From Methylococcaceae bacterium (GTDB lineage: Bacteria > Pseudomonadota > Gammaproteobacteria > Methylococcales > Methylococcaceae), in the NCBI GenBank assembly GCA_004299145.1, contig SCQD01000267.1:1-37585 (forward strand): a stretch of DNA of 37,585 bases, written 5' to 3'. Shown here one piece after another: positions 6,912 through 15,812 of the stretch. The translations under genes and the position numbers were made by a program. Within the stretch, counting starts at the first letter, position 1. Every line of letters starts with the position of its first letter. The notes beneath the pieces were generated by a model that was not told the DNA's origin, did no database searches, and saw nothing but the letters and a program-made list of their open reading frames with translations.

Positions 6912-9626
6912 ATGACCACACCGATTTCAAAAAGCTTCAGTGATTCTGCTACGCAGCGGCTAAATTCCGACCCTTCGACCCAAGACCCCGATCCGCAAGA
7001 AACCCGTGAATGGCTGGAAGCCTTGCAGGCGTTGATCGAGCGCGAAGGCGTAGCCCGAGCCCACCAGCTCATCGAACAATTGGTGGACGCCGCCCGCCGC
7101 GCCGGCGCCGATCTGCCTTATAAAGCGACCACCGCCTACGTCAATACCATTTCCGTGCAGTGCCAGGCGCGCTCGCCGGGCGATGCGGAGCTGGAAAACC
7201 GTCTGCGCGCGGTGATGCGCTGGAACGCCATGGCCATGGTGGTCAAGGCCAATCGGGAAAATTCCGAATACGGCGGCCATATCGCCAGCTTCGCTTCCAT
7301 CGCCACGCTGTACGAGGTGGCTTTCAACCACTTTTTTCACGCCGCCGACGAACATCACGGCGGCGATCTGGTGTTTTTCCAGGGCCACGCCGCGCCGGGC
7401 ATTTATGCGCGCGCTTTCCTGGAAGGCCGCCTGACGGAAGCGCAGTTGCTCAATTTCCGCCGCGAATCCGGCGGGCAAGGGCAGGGCTTGTCGTCTTATC
7501 CCCACCCCTGGCTGATGCCGGATTTCTGGCAGTTCCCCACCGTTTCCATGGGCCTGGGGCCGATTCAGGCCATTTATCAGGCCCGCTTCATGCGTTACCT
7601 GGAAAACCGCAGCTTGATCGACGCAACCGGCCGCAAAATCTGGTGTTTTTGCGGCGACGGCGAAATGGACGAGCCGGAATCGCTGGGCGCCATCGGCATG
7701 GCGGCGCGCGAGCAATTGGACAACCTGATTTTTGTCATCAACTGCAACCTCCAGCGCCTGGACGGCCCGGTGCGCGGCGACGGCAAAATCATCCAGGAAC
7801 TGGAATCGCATTTCCGCGGCTCCGGCTGGAACGTGATCAAGGTGATCTGGGGTTCGGACTGGGACACCCTGCTGGCGCGCGATAGCACCGGTTTGCTGCA
7901 AAAGCGCATGGACGAAGTGGTGGACGGCGAGTACCAGACGTTCAAGTCGAAAGACGGCGCTTACGTGCGCAAGCATTTTTTCGGCAAATATCCCGAACTG
8001 CTGGAACTGGTCGCCAATATGTCCGACGACGACATCTGGCGCCTGAAACGCGGCGGGCACGATCCGCACAAAGTCTATGCCGCTTATGCCGCCGCGATGG
8101 CCGACAATGGCCGGCCTACGGTGGTTCTGGCCAAAACCGTGAAAGGCTACGGCATGGGCAAGGCCGGCGAGGCCTTGAACATCAGCCACCAGCAGAAAAA
8201 AATGGACCTGGAGGCGATCAAAACCTTCCGCGACCGCTTCGGCATTCCCATCGACGATGCCCAACTGGCCGACCTGCCTTTTTACAAGCCACCGGCCGAC
8301 AGCGCGGAAATGCGCTACCTGCACGAGCGGCGCCAGGCTTTGGGCGGCTTTTTCCCCAGCCGCCGCACCGGCGTGCCGCCGCTGCCGGTACCTGCGCTGG
8401 CCACGTTCGACGCCCTGCTAAAAAGCAGTGAAGGCCGCGAACTGTCCACCACCATGGCGTTCGTGCGCCTGCTCAGCGTATTGCTCAAAGACGAAGGACT
8501 GGGCAGCCGCATCGTGCCCATCGTGCCGGATGAGGCGCGCACTTTCGGCATGGAAGGGCTGTTCCGCCAGTTCGGCATTTATGCGCCGACCGGGCAGTTG
8601 TTCGAGCCGGAAGACGCCGGCAGCATCAACTATTACCGCGAAGACCGCAAAGGCCAGATGTTGGAAGAAGGCATCTGCGAAGCCGGCGCGATCAGCTCCT
8701 GGATAGCGGCCGGCACGGCCTACACCAACCACGCGCTGTCCATGGTGCCGTTTTTCATCAACTACTCCATGTTCGGCTTCCAGCGCGTGGGCGATTTGAT
8801 CTGGCTGGCGGGCGATATTCAGGCGCGCGGCTTCCTGATGGGCGCCACCGCCGGACGCACCACCCTGGCCGGCGAAGGCTTGCAGCACCAGGACGGCCAC
8901 AGCCAGGTGATGGCGGCCAACGTGCCCAACTGCGTCGCTTACGACCCGGCGTTTGCTTACGAACTGGCGGTGATCATTCAGGACGGTTTGCAGCGCATGT
9001 ACGTGCGCGGCGACAGCGTGTTTTATTACATCACCATCGCCAACGAAAACTATGCCCATCCGGCTTTGCCGGCGGGCAGCGAAGCCGGCATCATCAAAGG
9101 CATGTATTGCTTGAACGATGCCGGGCCGAAAGCCCAGGTGCAATTGCTGGGCAGCGGCTCCATTTTGCGCGAAGTCATCGCGGCGGCGGAACTGCTCAAG
9201 GCGGATTTCGGCGTGAGCGCCGGCGTATGGAGCGTGACCAGCTTTACCGAACTGAGCCGCGACGGCGCGGACGCGGAACGCTGGAACCGCCTGCATCCCG
9301 AGCAAAAACCGCGCAGCAGCTACGTGCAGCAGTGTCTGGCCGCCGGCGCCGGCCCCGTCGTGGCGGCCACCGATTACGTGCGCCTGCACATGGAGCAAAT
9401 CCGCCCTTACGTGCCGCGCCGCTACGTGACGCTGGGCACCGACGGTTTTGGCCGCAGCGATTGCCGCCAGGCGTTGCGGCGCTTTTTCGAAGTGGATCGC
9501 CAGCACGTCGTCGTCGCCGCGCTGAAAGCCCTGGCCGACGAAGGCGCGCTGCCCGCCGCCAAAGTGAGCGAGGCCATCGCCCGCTATGGCCTGGACCCCG
9601 ACAAAGCCAACCCCATGACGGTTTAA
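6912..9626 (+). CDS. aceE: Pyruvate dehydrogenase E1 component, homodimeric type
   Basis: The 904-residue protein matches the single-chain E1 of proteobacterial pyruvate dehydrogenase (887 in E. coli). It decarboxylates pyruvate with thiamine diphosphate and passes the acetyl group to the lipoyl arm of AceF. The thiamine-binding motif GDGEMDEPES lies at 248-257, with the conserved NCN(L) about 27 residues later. Other typical stretches are YGGHIASFAS, FFQGHAAPGIYARAF and AGRTTLAGEGLQHQDGHS. aceF follows after 9 bases, so the two are co-transcribed. The lpdA gene for E3 is not next to them. The start is the ATG at 6912; the ribosome site is weak. Confidence 0.97.
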   Translation: MTTPISKSFSDSATQRLNSDPSTQDPDPQETREWLEALQALIEREGVARAHQLIEQLVDAARRAGADLPYKATTAYVNTISVQCQARSPGDAELENRLRAVMRWNAMAMVVKANRENSEYGGHIASFASIATLYEVAFNHFFHAADEHHGGDLVFFQGHAAPGIYARAFLEGRLTEAQLLNFRRESGGQGQGLSSYPHPWLMPDFWQFPTVSMGLGPIQAIYQARFMRYLENRSLIDATGRKIWCFCGDGEMDEPESLGAIGMAAREQLDNLIFVINCNLQRLDGPVRGDGKIIQELESHFRGSGWNVIKVIWGSDWDTLLARDSTGLLQKRMDEVVDGEYQTFKSKDGAYVRKHFFGKYPELLELVANMSDDDIWRLKRGGHDPHKVYAAYAAAMADNGRPTVVLAKTVKGYGMGKAGEALNISHQQKKMDLEAIKTFRDRFGIPIDDAQLADLPFYKPPADSAEMRYLHERRQALGGFFPSRRTGVPPLPVPALATFDALLKSSEGRELSTTMAFVRLLSVLLKDEGLGSRIVPIVPDEARTFGMEGLFRQFGIYAPTGQLFEPEDAGSINYYREDRKGQMLEEGICEAGAISSWIAAGTAYTNHALSMVPFFINYSMFGFQRVGDLIWLAGDIQARGFLMGATAGRTTLAGEGLQHQDGHSQVMAANVPNCVAYDPAFAYELAVIIQDGLQRMYVRGDSVFYYITIANENYAHPALPAGSEAGIIKGMYCLNDAGPKAQVQLLGSGSILREVIAAAELLKADFGVSAGVWSVTSFTELSRDGADAERWNRLHPEQKPRSSYVQQCLAAGAGPVVAATDYVRLHMEQIRPYVPRRYVTLGTDGFGRSDCRQALRRFFEVDRQHVVVAALKALADEGALPAAKVSEAIARYGLDPDKANPMTV

Positions 9627-9635
9627 GGAGGCACC

Positions 9636-10955
9636 ATGGCAGAACAAATAGTACGCGTGCCCAACGTCGGCGATTTCAAAGCGCTGGAAATCATCGAAGT
9701 ATTGGTCAAACCCGGTGATACCCTGGCGCTGGATCAATCCATCATTACCCTGGAAAGCGATAAAGCTAGCATGGAAATCCCCTCGCCGCTGGCGGGGGTG
9801 GTGAAATCGCTGCAAGTGAAAAAAGGCGACAAAGTCAGCGAAGGCGCGGAGATTCTGACGCTGGAACTGGCTGCGGCGGGTGCCGCCGTCGAAACCCCGT
9901 CGGAAATTGCCCCACCCGCCCCCACGGTTGCAGAAACCGCAAAACCGCAAGAGGTTCGGAGTGAAGCACCGGCGCCGGGCGCACATTGCCCACCCTATCC
10001 GGCGCCTTGTCCGTCGCCGTATGCGGCTTCCCCGCTTTCGGCGCAAACCGCGAATAGCTGCGATGTTATCCCCCACGCCAGCCCCGCCATCCGCCGCTTT
10101 GCGCGCGAACTGGGCGCGGACGTGGCGCAAATCAGCGGCAGCGGCCCGAAAGGCCGCATCCTCAAGGAAGACGTGCAGGCATACATCAAAGCCCGTTTGC
10201 AGCAGGCGGCGGCAGGGCCGGCGCTGCCCGCCATGCCCTCGATAGACTTTTCCGCTTTCGGACCGGTCGAAACGCGGGCGCTGACGCGCATCCAAAAGCT
10301 TTCGGCCTCCTATCTGCTGCGTGCCTGGCAAACCATTCCCCACGTCACCCACCACGACGAAGCGGACGTCACCGATCTGGAAGCATTCCGCGTCTCGCTG
10401 AAAGACGAATCCGCCAAAAAAGGCGTCAAGCTGACCCTGTTGCCTTTCGTGGCGGAAGCGGTGGTGGCGACGCTCAAAGCCTTTCCCCAATTCAACGCCT
10501 CGCTGGACGGCGATAATCTGGTGTTGAAAAGCTACTACCACATCGGCATGGCGGTGGACACGGAAGAAGGCCTGGTGGTGCCGGTGCTGCGCGACGCCGA
10601 CCGTATGCGCACTTTTGAAATCGCGGCGGCGATGGCCGACCTCAGCGAGCGTGCCAGAAAGCGCCAGCTCAAGCGCAGCGAAATCGAAGGCGGCAGCTTT
10701 ACCCTGTCCAGCCTGGGCGGCGTGGGCGGACGCTATTTCACGCCCATCATCAACGCGCCGGAAGTGGCGATACTGGGGCTGTGCCGCACTTACCAGGTGC
10801 CGGTATACCAGCCCGGCACGGGGCAATTCTCGCCGCGCTTGATGCTGCCGTTGTCGCTATCTTACGACCACCGGGTCATCGACGGCGCCGTCGCCGCGCG
10901 CTTCATGAACCATTTGAAAGCGTTATTGGGCGATATCCGCCGGCTGTTGTTGTAA
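9636..10955 (+). CDS. aceF: Pyruvate dehydrogenase E2 (dihydrolipoamide acetyltransferase)
   Basis: The 439-residue E2 has one lipoyl domain (residues 1-78, lipoyl lysine K43 in ESDKASME). A peripheral subunit-binding domain follows (about 147-185, SPAIRRFARELGAD then GPKGRILKEDV). The acetyltransferase domain ends in SYDHRVIDGA, with catalytic H412 and D416. It forms the core that accepts acetyl from AceE and makes acetyl-CoA. E. coli AceF has three lipoyl domains; one is common in other proteobacteria. The linker between the lipoyl and binding domains is odd: after a normal Ala/Pro part it carries Pro/Tyr/Cys-rich sequence with C118, C125 and C142. A GGAGG-like ribosome site (TTTAAGGAGGCACC) precedes the ATG. 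Confidence 0.96.
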   Translation: MAEQIVRVPNVGDFKALEIIEVLVKPGDTLALDQSIITLESDKASMEIPSPLAGVVKSLQVKKGDKVSEGAEILTLELAAAGAAVETPSEIAPPAPTVAETAKPQEVRSEAPAPGAHCPPYPAPCPSPYAASPLSAQTANSCDVIPHASPAIRRFARELGADVAQISGSGPKGRILKEDVQAYIKARLQQAAAGPALPAMPSIDFSAFGPVETRALTRIQKLSASYLLRAWQTIPHVTHHDEADVTDLEAFRVSLKDESAKKGVKLTLLPFVAEAVVATLKAFPQFNASLDGDNLVLKSYYHIGMAVDTEEGLVVPVLRDADRMRTFEIAAAMADLSERARKRQLKRSEIEGGSFTLSSLGGVGGRYFTPIINAPEVAILGLCRTYQVPVYQPGTGQFSPRLMLPLSLSYDHRVIDGAVAARFMNHLKALLGDIRRLLL

Positions 10956-10997
10956 ATCCAGGAATCGTTTCCCCCACTGAACCCTCAAGGTCATGCC

Positions 10998-11438
10998 ATG
11001 AATGCGCTTGCCGGACTCTACGACCAGGACTACTACGCCTGGACTCTGGAAAATGCCCGCTTGTTGCGGGAGGGCCGCGCCGGCGAAATCGATTTTGAGC
11101 ATCTGGCGGAAGAGGTGGAAAGCATGGGAGCCAGCGAACGTAGCCAACTGCAAAACCGCCACCGCGTACTGCTGGCCCACTTGCTCAAATGGCAATATCA
11201 GCCGCAATACCGTGGACGCAGTTGGTCCGCTACGATCAAAGAACAGCGCTTATCGATACAGCTGTTGCTGGCTGACAATCCCAGCTTGAAGAGCCAGGAG
11301 GAGGATCGTATCGCCAAAGCCTATCCCTTGGCCGTGCAGACTGCTGTTCGTGAAACCAATCTGGATGAAAAAACCTTTCCCGCTCAGTGTCCTTATAGCC
11401 GGGCACAGATTGCCGATCTTGAGTTTTATCCCGATTGA
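10998..11438 (+). CDS. DUF29 family protein
   Basis: A 146-residue protein with the DUF29 pattern: an N-terminal YDQDYYAWTLENARLLREG, then a helix with FEHLAEEVESMG, then LLAHLLKWQYQP, and a C-terminal region with YPLAVQTAVRETNLDEKTFP and PYSRAQIADLEFYPD. DUF29 genes are common in cyanobacteria and some gammaproteobacteria, often in many copies. Their function is not known. The gene lies 42 bases after aceF on the same strand and could be read through from it, but it is not part of the pyruvate dehydrogenase pathway. A gap of about 155 bp with repeat fragments (CTTGGGAACCAGCG, also seen near 15766) separates it from the next gene. Confidence 0.8.
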   Translation: MNALAGLYDQDYYAWTLENARLLREGRAGEIDFEHLAEEVESMGASERSQLQNRHRVLLAHLLKWQYQPQYRGRSWSATIKEQRLSIQLLLADNPSLKSQEEDRIAKAYPLAVQTAVRETNLDEKTFPAQCPYSRAQIADLEFYPD

Positions 11439-11593
11439 ATCGCGGGTCTTTATTAGTCGGGAAAAAAGGCTGGTTTTTGCGTGGGAATAATTGTTTTTGA
11501 ATCAGCTTGGGAACCAGCGGAAACCCCGTCCGGCCATGGGATATAGTGCCAATACCAACCTTATCCACAGCTTCGGGTTCTTGAGGAGATGCC

Positions 11594-12223
11594 ATGGCTG
11601 CCGGTTTGAGTAATACCCCCGAACAAAATCCTTCATTCAATCCGGTAGTGCTGCACTGGCCGCCCTCAATGCGCTTGGGTGACGAGCAGTTTTTTGAATT
11701 TTGCCGGGCCAACGATGCATGGCGTATTGAATATACCGCCGCGGGAGATTGTGAAATTATGGCGCCTACCGGCGGTGAAACCGGCTGGAGAAACTCTCGA
11801 TTAACGACCCTGCTGTCTATTTGGGCTGAACAGGAAGGCAGCGGCGTGGTGTTTGGTTCGTCGAGCGGGTTTGTTTTGTCTGATGGCGCTATTCGCTCGC
11901 CCGATGTGTCCTGGGTTAAAAAAGCACGCCTGGCGGTGTTGACGCCGGAGCAAAAACAGCGCTTTTTACCGCTATGCCCGGACTTCGTGATCGAGTTATG
12001 TTCACCCAGCGATAACTTGAAAACGTTACAGGGAAAAATGCGGGAATATATCGAAAACGGCGCGGATTTGGGTTGGCTGATCGATGCGGAAATTAAACGG
12101 GTTTTGATTTTCCGTCCCGGGCAAGCGATTTCCACCGTGGATCAGCCGGAGTTCTTGTCGGATGATGTTGTGCTGTCGGGTTTTAAACTGAATATGAACA
12201 AAATATGGAATGTCGATTTCTAG
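11594..12223 (+). CDS. Uma2 family (DUF820) putative restriction-endonuclease-fold protein
   Basis: At 209 residues this is a typical Uma2/DUF820 protein. Signature pieces are MRLGDEQFFEFCRAND, EIMAPTGGETGWRN, SSGFVLSDGAIRSPDVSWV and CPDFVIELCSPSDNL, with acidic residues and the ExxS-type stretch expected for a PD-(D/E)xK fold. A C-terminal beta region with GADLGWLIDAEIKRVLIFRPG follows. The family is predicted to be nuclease-like but its role is unproven. It is abundant in cyanobacteria and patchy elsewhere, consistent with horizontal transfer. A GAGGAG ribosome site lies just upstream of the ATG. The 3' end overlaps the following nucleotidyltransferase frame by 14 bases if its first ATG is used. 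Confidence 0.85.
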   Translation: MAAGLSNTPEQNPSFNPVVLHWPPSMRLGDEQFFEFCRANDAWRIEYTAAGDCEIMAPTGGETGWRNSRLTTLLSIWAEQEGSGVVFGSSSGFVLSDGAIRSPDVSWVKKARLAVLTPEQKQRFLPLCPDFVIELCSPSDNLKTLQGKMREYIENGADLGWLIDAEIKRVLIFRPGQAISTVDQPEFLSDDVVLSGFKLNMNKIWNVDF

Positions 12224-12518
12224 GCTTATGCGCTTATCCACCGCTTACCGAAATGTCATCAAGACGGAAGTGCGCAAAGTATTTGGCGAAGATGCCCAGG
12301 TATTTTTATTCGGCAGCCGGGTCGATGACAGTAAAAAAGGCGGCGATATCGACCTTTTCATTGCGACGGATGACAAAGACGACCTGTTTCAAAAAAAGCT
12401 GTTGTTTTTGGCAAAATTAAAGCGTGCATTGGGAGAGCAGAAAATTGATGTGGTATTTAACGAGGACAGTGAGCGGTTGGTTGAACAAGAGATTAGAAAA
12501 TGGGCGGTACTGATCTAA
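12210..12518 (+). CDS. MntA-like minimal nucleotidyltransferase (antitoxin of a type VII toxin-antitoxin pair)
   Basis: A 102-residue protein (96 if it starts at the second ATG, 12228). The minimal nucleotidyltransferase motif is clear: FLFGSRVDDSKKGGDIDLFI gives GS followed nine residues later by DID, and a third acidic strand follows at KIDVVF. In MntA/HepT systems this enzyme adds AMP groups to a tyrosine of the HEPN toxin and so silences it. The following gene encodes exactly such a HEPN protein and overlaps it by 19 bases, so the two are co-translated. The start is uncertain because 12210 lies inside the Uma2 gene. Confidence 0.8.
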   Translation: MSISRLMRLSTAYRNVIKTEVRKVFGEDAQVFLFGSRVDDSKKGGDIDLFIATDDKDDLFQKKLLFLAKLKRALGEQKIDVVFNEDSERLVEQEIRKWAVLI

Positions 12519-13009
12519 TTTACCAGGAGAAACTCAAGCAAACGCTGACGGAGGCCGCAGTTCATCTTCTGAGAATAGACGAAGCGTTTGAGGAATTAGC
12601 TAAAAAATATAGCTTTCCCATTGCCCAGGAAAGCTTTTTATTGCTATTGAAGAATCGTGTAGACCTTGCATTTGCCGATCAGGTTATATACCGTTTCTCA
12701 AAAGCTCAAGACACTATAGGGGCAAAATTATTTAAAGCCTTTATGCTGTATCAAGGTGAAAACGTGGATAAGCCGTTCAGGGATATATTGAACGCACTCG
12801 AAAAGCTAAATATTTTGGACGTGGAGGAATGGTTTGTTTTGCGGGAAATTCGTAATGAAATCGCCCATGACTATGAAAACAACCAGGATAAGGCAAGAAA
12901 TATAGTCAACAGCATTTATCAAAGTCGCGATGAGTTGAAAAGTATTCTAAGCGATGTGAATGCCAAGGCGGGAGGCTTGATAAACCTAACCCCGGTAACG
13001 GCGGGTTAG
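12500..13009 (+). CDS. HepT-like HEPN-domain protein (putative RNase toxin)
   Basis: A mostly helical protein of 169 residues with the HEPN catalytic signature RNEIAHDY at 118-125. This is R-x4-H-x-Y, the form found in HepT toxins, where R and H cleave RNA and Y is the AMPylation target of MntA. It overlaps the upstream nucleotidyltransferase gene, matching a type VII pair. It is somewhat longer than a typical HepT (around 130-150), with extra N-terminal helices before the HEPN core. AT content is visibly higher than in the flanking genes, which suggests acquired DNA. Activity is inferred from the motif and the gene pair. Confidence 0.8.
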   Translation: MGGTDLIYQEKLKQTLTEAAVHLLRIDEAFEELAKKYSFPIAQESFLLLLKNRVDLAFADQVIYRFSKAQDTIGAKLFKAFMLYQGENVDKPFRDILNALEKLNILDVEEWFVLREIRNEIAHDYENNQDKARNIVNSIYQSRDELKSILSDVNAKAGGLINLTPVTAG

Positions 13010-13016
13010 CCAAGAG

Positions 13017-14507
13017 ATGCGGTATATGACGAATTCTTCTGTGCTTTTGCTGGTGATACTGCTGGGAATGGGGAACTGCTTTTGCCCTGCATCGGCTGGA
13101 GAAAGCGCGCTGCCGCCCCGGCCGGCCAAAGAGGCTTGGGAAAAAAGCCTCGGCACGCGCGATGCCATCCGTGAACAACTGAAAGCGCGTTTGCTGGGCT
13201 GGCCGGAAACGGCACTGGTCAACAGCGCCAGCCTGCCGGCCGAGCCGCAGGCGTTTTTGCAGCGCGTGGCGGCGGACACTTGGCGCGGCTTGCTGGCGTT
13301 GTCGGACCGGGACAATGGTCTGCCGCTGGATTTTGTGCGCTTCGGCGACGCCACCGTGGATTCCAGCGCCGCCACCATCGGCGATTACACCACGCCGACC
13401 AATATCGGCTTGCGTTTTATCGCACTGGGCGCCGCCATGGATCTTGGCCTGATCGACCGCTCCCAGGCGGCGCGCATGGCAGCAACGCTGCTGTCGACCC
13501 TGGAGCGCCTGGAGCGCTACAAAGGCTTCTACTTCAACTATTACGACACCACCACGCTGGAGCGTAACAGCCATTTTCTCTCCTTTGTCGATTCGGCCTG
13601 GCTGACCGCCGGCTTGATGGCGGCGCGCCAGGCGTTTCCCGAACTGGATAAGCGCTGTAGCCAATTGATCCGGCAAAGTGATTACGGTTTTTTCTACGAC
13701 GGCGTGCTGCAACACATGAACCACGGCTATTACGTGGATCAGCAACGCTACGCCGAGCACCACTATGGCTTGTTGTATACGGAAGCGCGCCTGGGCAGCC
13801 TGATCGCCATGGGCAAGGGCGACGTGCCGCCGGCACATTGGTTTGCCATGCATCGCACCATGGCCGAAACCGACACTTGGCAAAACATGACGCCGGTGGG
13901 ACGCCACCCCAAACACATCAATGGTTATGTGACCCAGGGCGGACGTTATCGATGGCGCAATGCCGAGTATGTGCCGTCCTGGGGCGGCAGCCTGTTCGAG
14001 GCGCTGATGCCGCGTCTGGTGCTGGATGAGGCCGCCGTCGCCCCCGACAGCCTGGGCCATAACGGCGCACTGCACGCCACGATACACCGGCTGTACGCCC
14101 TGGAAGACCTGCACTATCCGGTCTGGGGCTTATCCCCCAGTTCCACTCCCGGCAGCACCGATTATCACGAATACGGCGTCAAAGCGCTGGGCGTGGCTGG
14201 TTATCCGGCCGGCGTGGTGACGCCGCACGCATCGGCTTTGGCGTTGCCGGTGCTGCCGAACGAGGCCATCGCCAATCTCCGGGAGTTGGTGCAGCGCTAC
14301 CCGATTTACGGTGAATATGGGTTTTACGACGCGGTGAGTCCGCAGACGGGCCAAGTGTCCTACCAATACTTGGCGCTCGATCAAAGCATGATATTTATCG
14401 CCCTGGCCAATTATCTGGCCGGCGGATCGGTGCACAAGCGTTTTGCCGCCGATCCCATCATACAACGGGTTTTGCCGGTGTTGGGGCGGGAGAATTTTTT
14501 TGATTGA
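13017..14507 (+). CDS. Secreted glucoamylase-like / GH144-like glucanase
   Basis: The 496-residue protein begins with a signal peptide (SVLLLVILLGMGNCFCPASA). The ATG at 13026 is a possible alternative start with better ribosome-site spacing. The mature part matches the glucoamylase-like domain of cyclic beta-1,2-glucan synthases and GH144 endo-beta-1,2-glucanases. N-terminal pieces are TTPTNIGLRFIALGAAMDLG, TLERLERYKGFYFNYYDT and FVDSAWLTAGL. C-terminal pieces are EYVPSWGGSLFEALMP, VWGLSPS, YPIYGEYGFYDAVSP and YLALDQSMIFIALANYL. It probably cleaves a beta-glucan in the periplasm or outside the cell. It starts a three-gene run with an ABC ATPase (6 bases downstream) and a GH1 beta-glucosidase, suggesting release, uptake and breakdown of gluco-oligosaccharides. 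The exact linkage cannot be read from sequence. Confidence 0.7.
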   Translation: MRYMTNSSVLLLVILLGMGNCFCPASAGESALPPRPAKEAWEKSLGTRDAIREQLKARLLGWPETALVNSASLPAEPQAFLQRVAADTWRGLLALSDRDNGLPLDFVRFGDATVDSSAATIGDYTTPTNIGLRFIALGAAMDLGLIDRSQAARMAATLLSTLERLERYKGFYFNYYDTTTLERNSHFLSFVDSAWLTAGLMAARQAFPELDKRCSQLIRQSDYGFFYDGVLQHMNHGYYVDQQRYAEHHYGLLYTEARLGSLIAMGKGDVPPAHWFAMHRTMAETDTWQNMTPVGRHPKHINGYVTQGGRYRWRNAEYVPSWGGSLFEALMPRLVLDEAAVAPDSLGHNGALHATIHRLYALEDLHYPVWGLSPSSTPGSTDYHEYGVKALGVAGYPAGVVTPHASALALPVLPNEAIANLRELVQRYPIYGEYGFYDAVSPQTGQVSYQYLALDQSMIFIALANYLAGGSVHKRFAADPIIQRVLPVLGRENFFD

Positions 14508-14513
14508 GCCGCC

Positions 14514-15626
14514 ATGGCCGACGTAACTTTCCAGGGCGTCGATAAAAACTACGGCGCCGTGCTTGCGCTGAGCCAATTGGATTTGGCCGTGGCGGATGGG
14601 GAGCTGCTGGTGTGCGTGGGCTCTTCCGGCTGCGGTAAGTCCACGCTGTTGCGCCTGGTCGCCGGCCTGGAACAGCCCAGCGCCGGCAGCATCGCCATCG
14701 GCGGCAGGGAGGTCAATCGCGTGCCGCCGCAGCAGCGCAACGTGTCCATGGTGTTTCAGGACTACGCTTTGTATCCCCACATGAGCGTGCGGCAAAACCT
14801 GGCTTTTCCGTTGAAAATGCAGGGCTTGCCGCCGCCCGAAATCGAGCGCAGGGTTTGGCAGGCCGCCCAGCGCATTCACATGGAAGATTTGCTGGACCGC
14901 CTGCCCAAGCAACTGTCCGGCGGCCAGCGCCAGCGCGCCGCCATGGGCCGGGCTTTGGTGCGCGAACCCTCGGTGTTTTTGCTGGACGAGCCGCTGTCCA
15001 ACCTGGACGCCAAACTGCGCGGCAAAGTACGCGCGGAAATTGCCGAACTGCAAGCCAACCTGGGCACCACCATGATTTACGTTACCCATGACCAGGTGGA
15101 GGCCATGACCCTGGGGCATCGCGTGGCGGTATTCCACCAGGGGCGTCTGCAACAAGTGGCCGCGCCGAAAACGCTGTACCTGCAACCGGCCAATACCTTT
15201 GTCGCCGGCTTTATCGGCAATCCCCCCATGAACGTGCTGCCGGTAAGGCTGGCAGGCGATAATGCCTTGGTCATCGGTGCGCAGCCTCTCAACGTCGCGA
15301 TCGATGCCGGGCGCTTGCAGCACACGGCCAGCATCGGCATTCGCCCGGAAGCGCTACAGGTGACCGATGCGGCGGCAGGTGCTTTGACCGGGCAGGTGGA
15401 AAACTGCGAATGCTTGGGGCACGAAACGTTGTTATATGTCGCCCTGGACGGCGTCGAGTATCCCCTCATCGTCCGCCTGTCGGGCATGACGCCTATTCAC
15501 AAAGGCGAGACGGTGTACTTGACCGTCGACCCGGGACACTTGCATTTCTTTGATCACGACGGCAATGCCATGCCTTTGCGGCAAAATGCTTCCAGCCTTG
15601 CCGGCCTGATCCGAGCAGCGGCATGA
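14514..15626 (+). CDS. ABC transporter ATP-binding protein, MalK/UgpC/MsmK type (sugar uptake)
   Basis: The 370-residue protein has Walker A GSSGCGKST (36-44), signature LSGGQ (134-138), Walker B FLLDEP (155-160) and the D-loop NLDAKLR. After about residue 240 comes the TOBE-type regulatory domain typical of ATPases energising carbohydrate importers (IGIRPEALQV and later DPGHLHFFD). These subunits often serve several sugar transporters at once. No permease or solute-binding gene lies nearby, so it must work with membrane subunits encoded elsewhere. It sits 6 bases after the glucanase and about 190 bp before the GH1 beta-glucosidase. Confidence 0.92.
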   Translation: MADVTFQGVDKNYGAVLALSQLDLAVADGELLVCVGSSGCGKSTLLRLVAGLEQPSAGSIAIGGREVNRVPPQQRNVSMVFQDYALYPHMSVRQNLAFPLKMQGLPPPEIERRVWQAAQRIHMEDLLDRLPKQLSGGQRQRAAMGRALVREPSVFLLDEPLSNLDAKLRGKVRAEIAELQANLGTTMIYVTHDQVEAMTLGHRVAVFHQGRLQQVAAPKTLYLQPANTFVAGFIGNPPMNVLPVRLAGDNALVIGAQPLNVAIDAGRLQHTASIGIRPEALQVTDAAAGALTGQVENCECLGHETLLYVALDGVEYPLIVRLSGMTPIHKGETVYLTVDPGHLHFFDHDGNAMPLRQNASSLAGLIRAAA

Positions 15627-15642
15627 ACAAGTATTTTCGTCT

Positions 15643-15803
15643 GGTTCCCAAGCTCCGCTTGGGAACCCGGTTCGCGAAGCTCCGGCTTCGCGAACCGGGG
15701 ACATGACATTGTGCCGTGTTCTGGCGGGAAGCTGGAGCTTCCAAGGCAGGATTCCCAAGCAGAGCTTGGGAACCAGCGACAATCACTGACCACTGACCAC
15801 TGA
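15643..15803. repeat. Row of four perfect hairpins and a 7-bp tandem repeat
   Basis: Between the ABC ATPase and the GH1 gene lie GGTTCCCAAGC/GCTTGGGAACC (15643-15667), CCCGGTTCGCGAAGC and its reverse complement (15666-15699), GGAAGCT/AGCTTCC (15727-15742), and TTCCCAAGC/GCTTGGGAA (15752-15772). CACTGAC is then repeated nearly three times (15784-15803). The first and fourth hairpins share sequence, and CTTGGGAACCAGCG also occurs near 11510. These look like REP/BIME-type extragenic palindromes. They could also protect or end the upstream transcript, but no T run follows. Confidence 0.75.
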
Positions 15804-15812
15804 TTCCCCATC

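Noticed and set aside
8418-10826. 802-codon minus-strand frame across aceE/aceF
   Set aside because: Antisense to two clearly recognised enzymes with complete motifs; no protein family features.
15784-15803. Possible CRISPR-like or short tandem array
   Set aside because: Only a 7-bp unit repeated under three times without spacers; no cas genes anywhere in the window.
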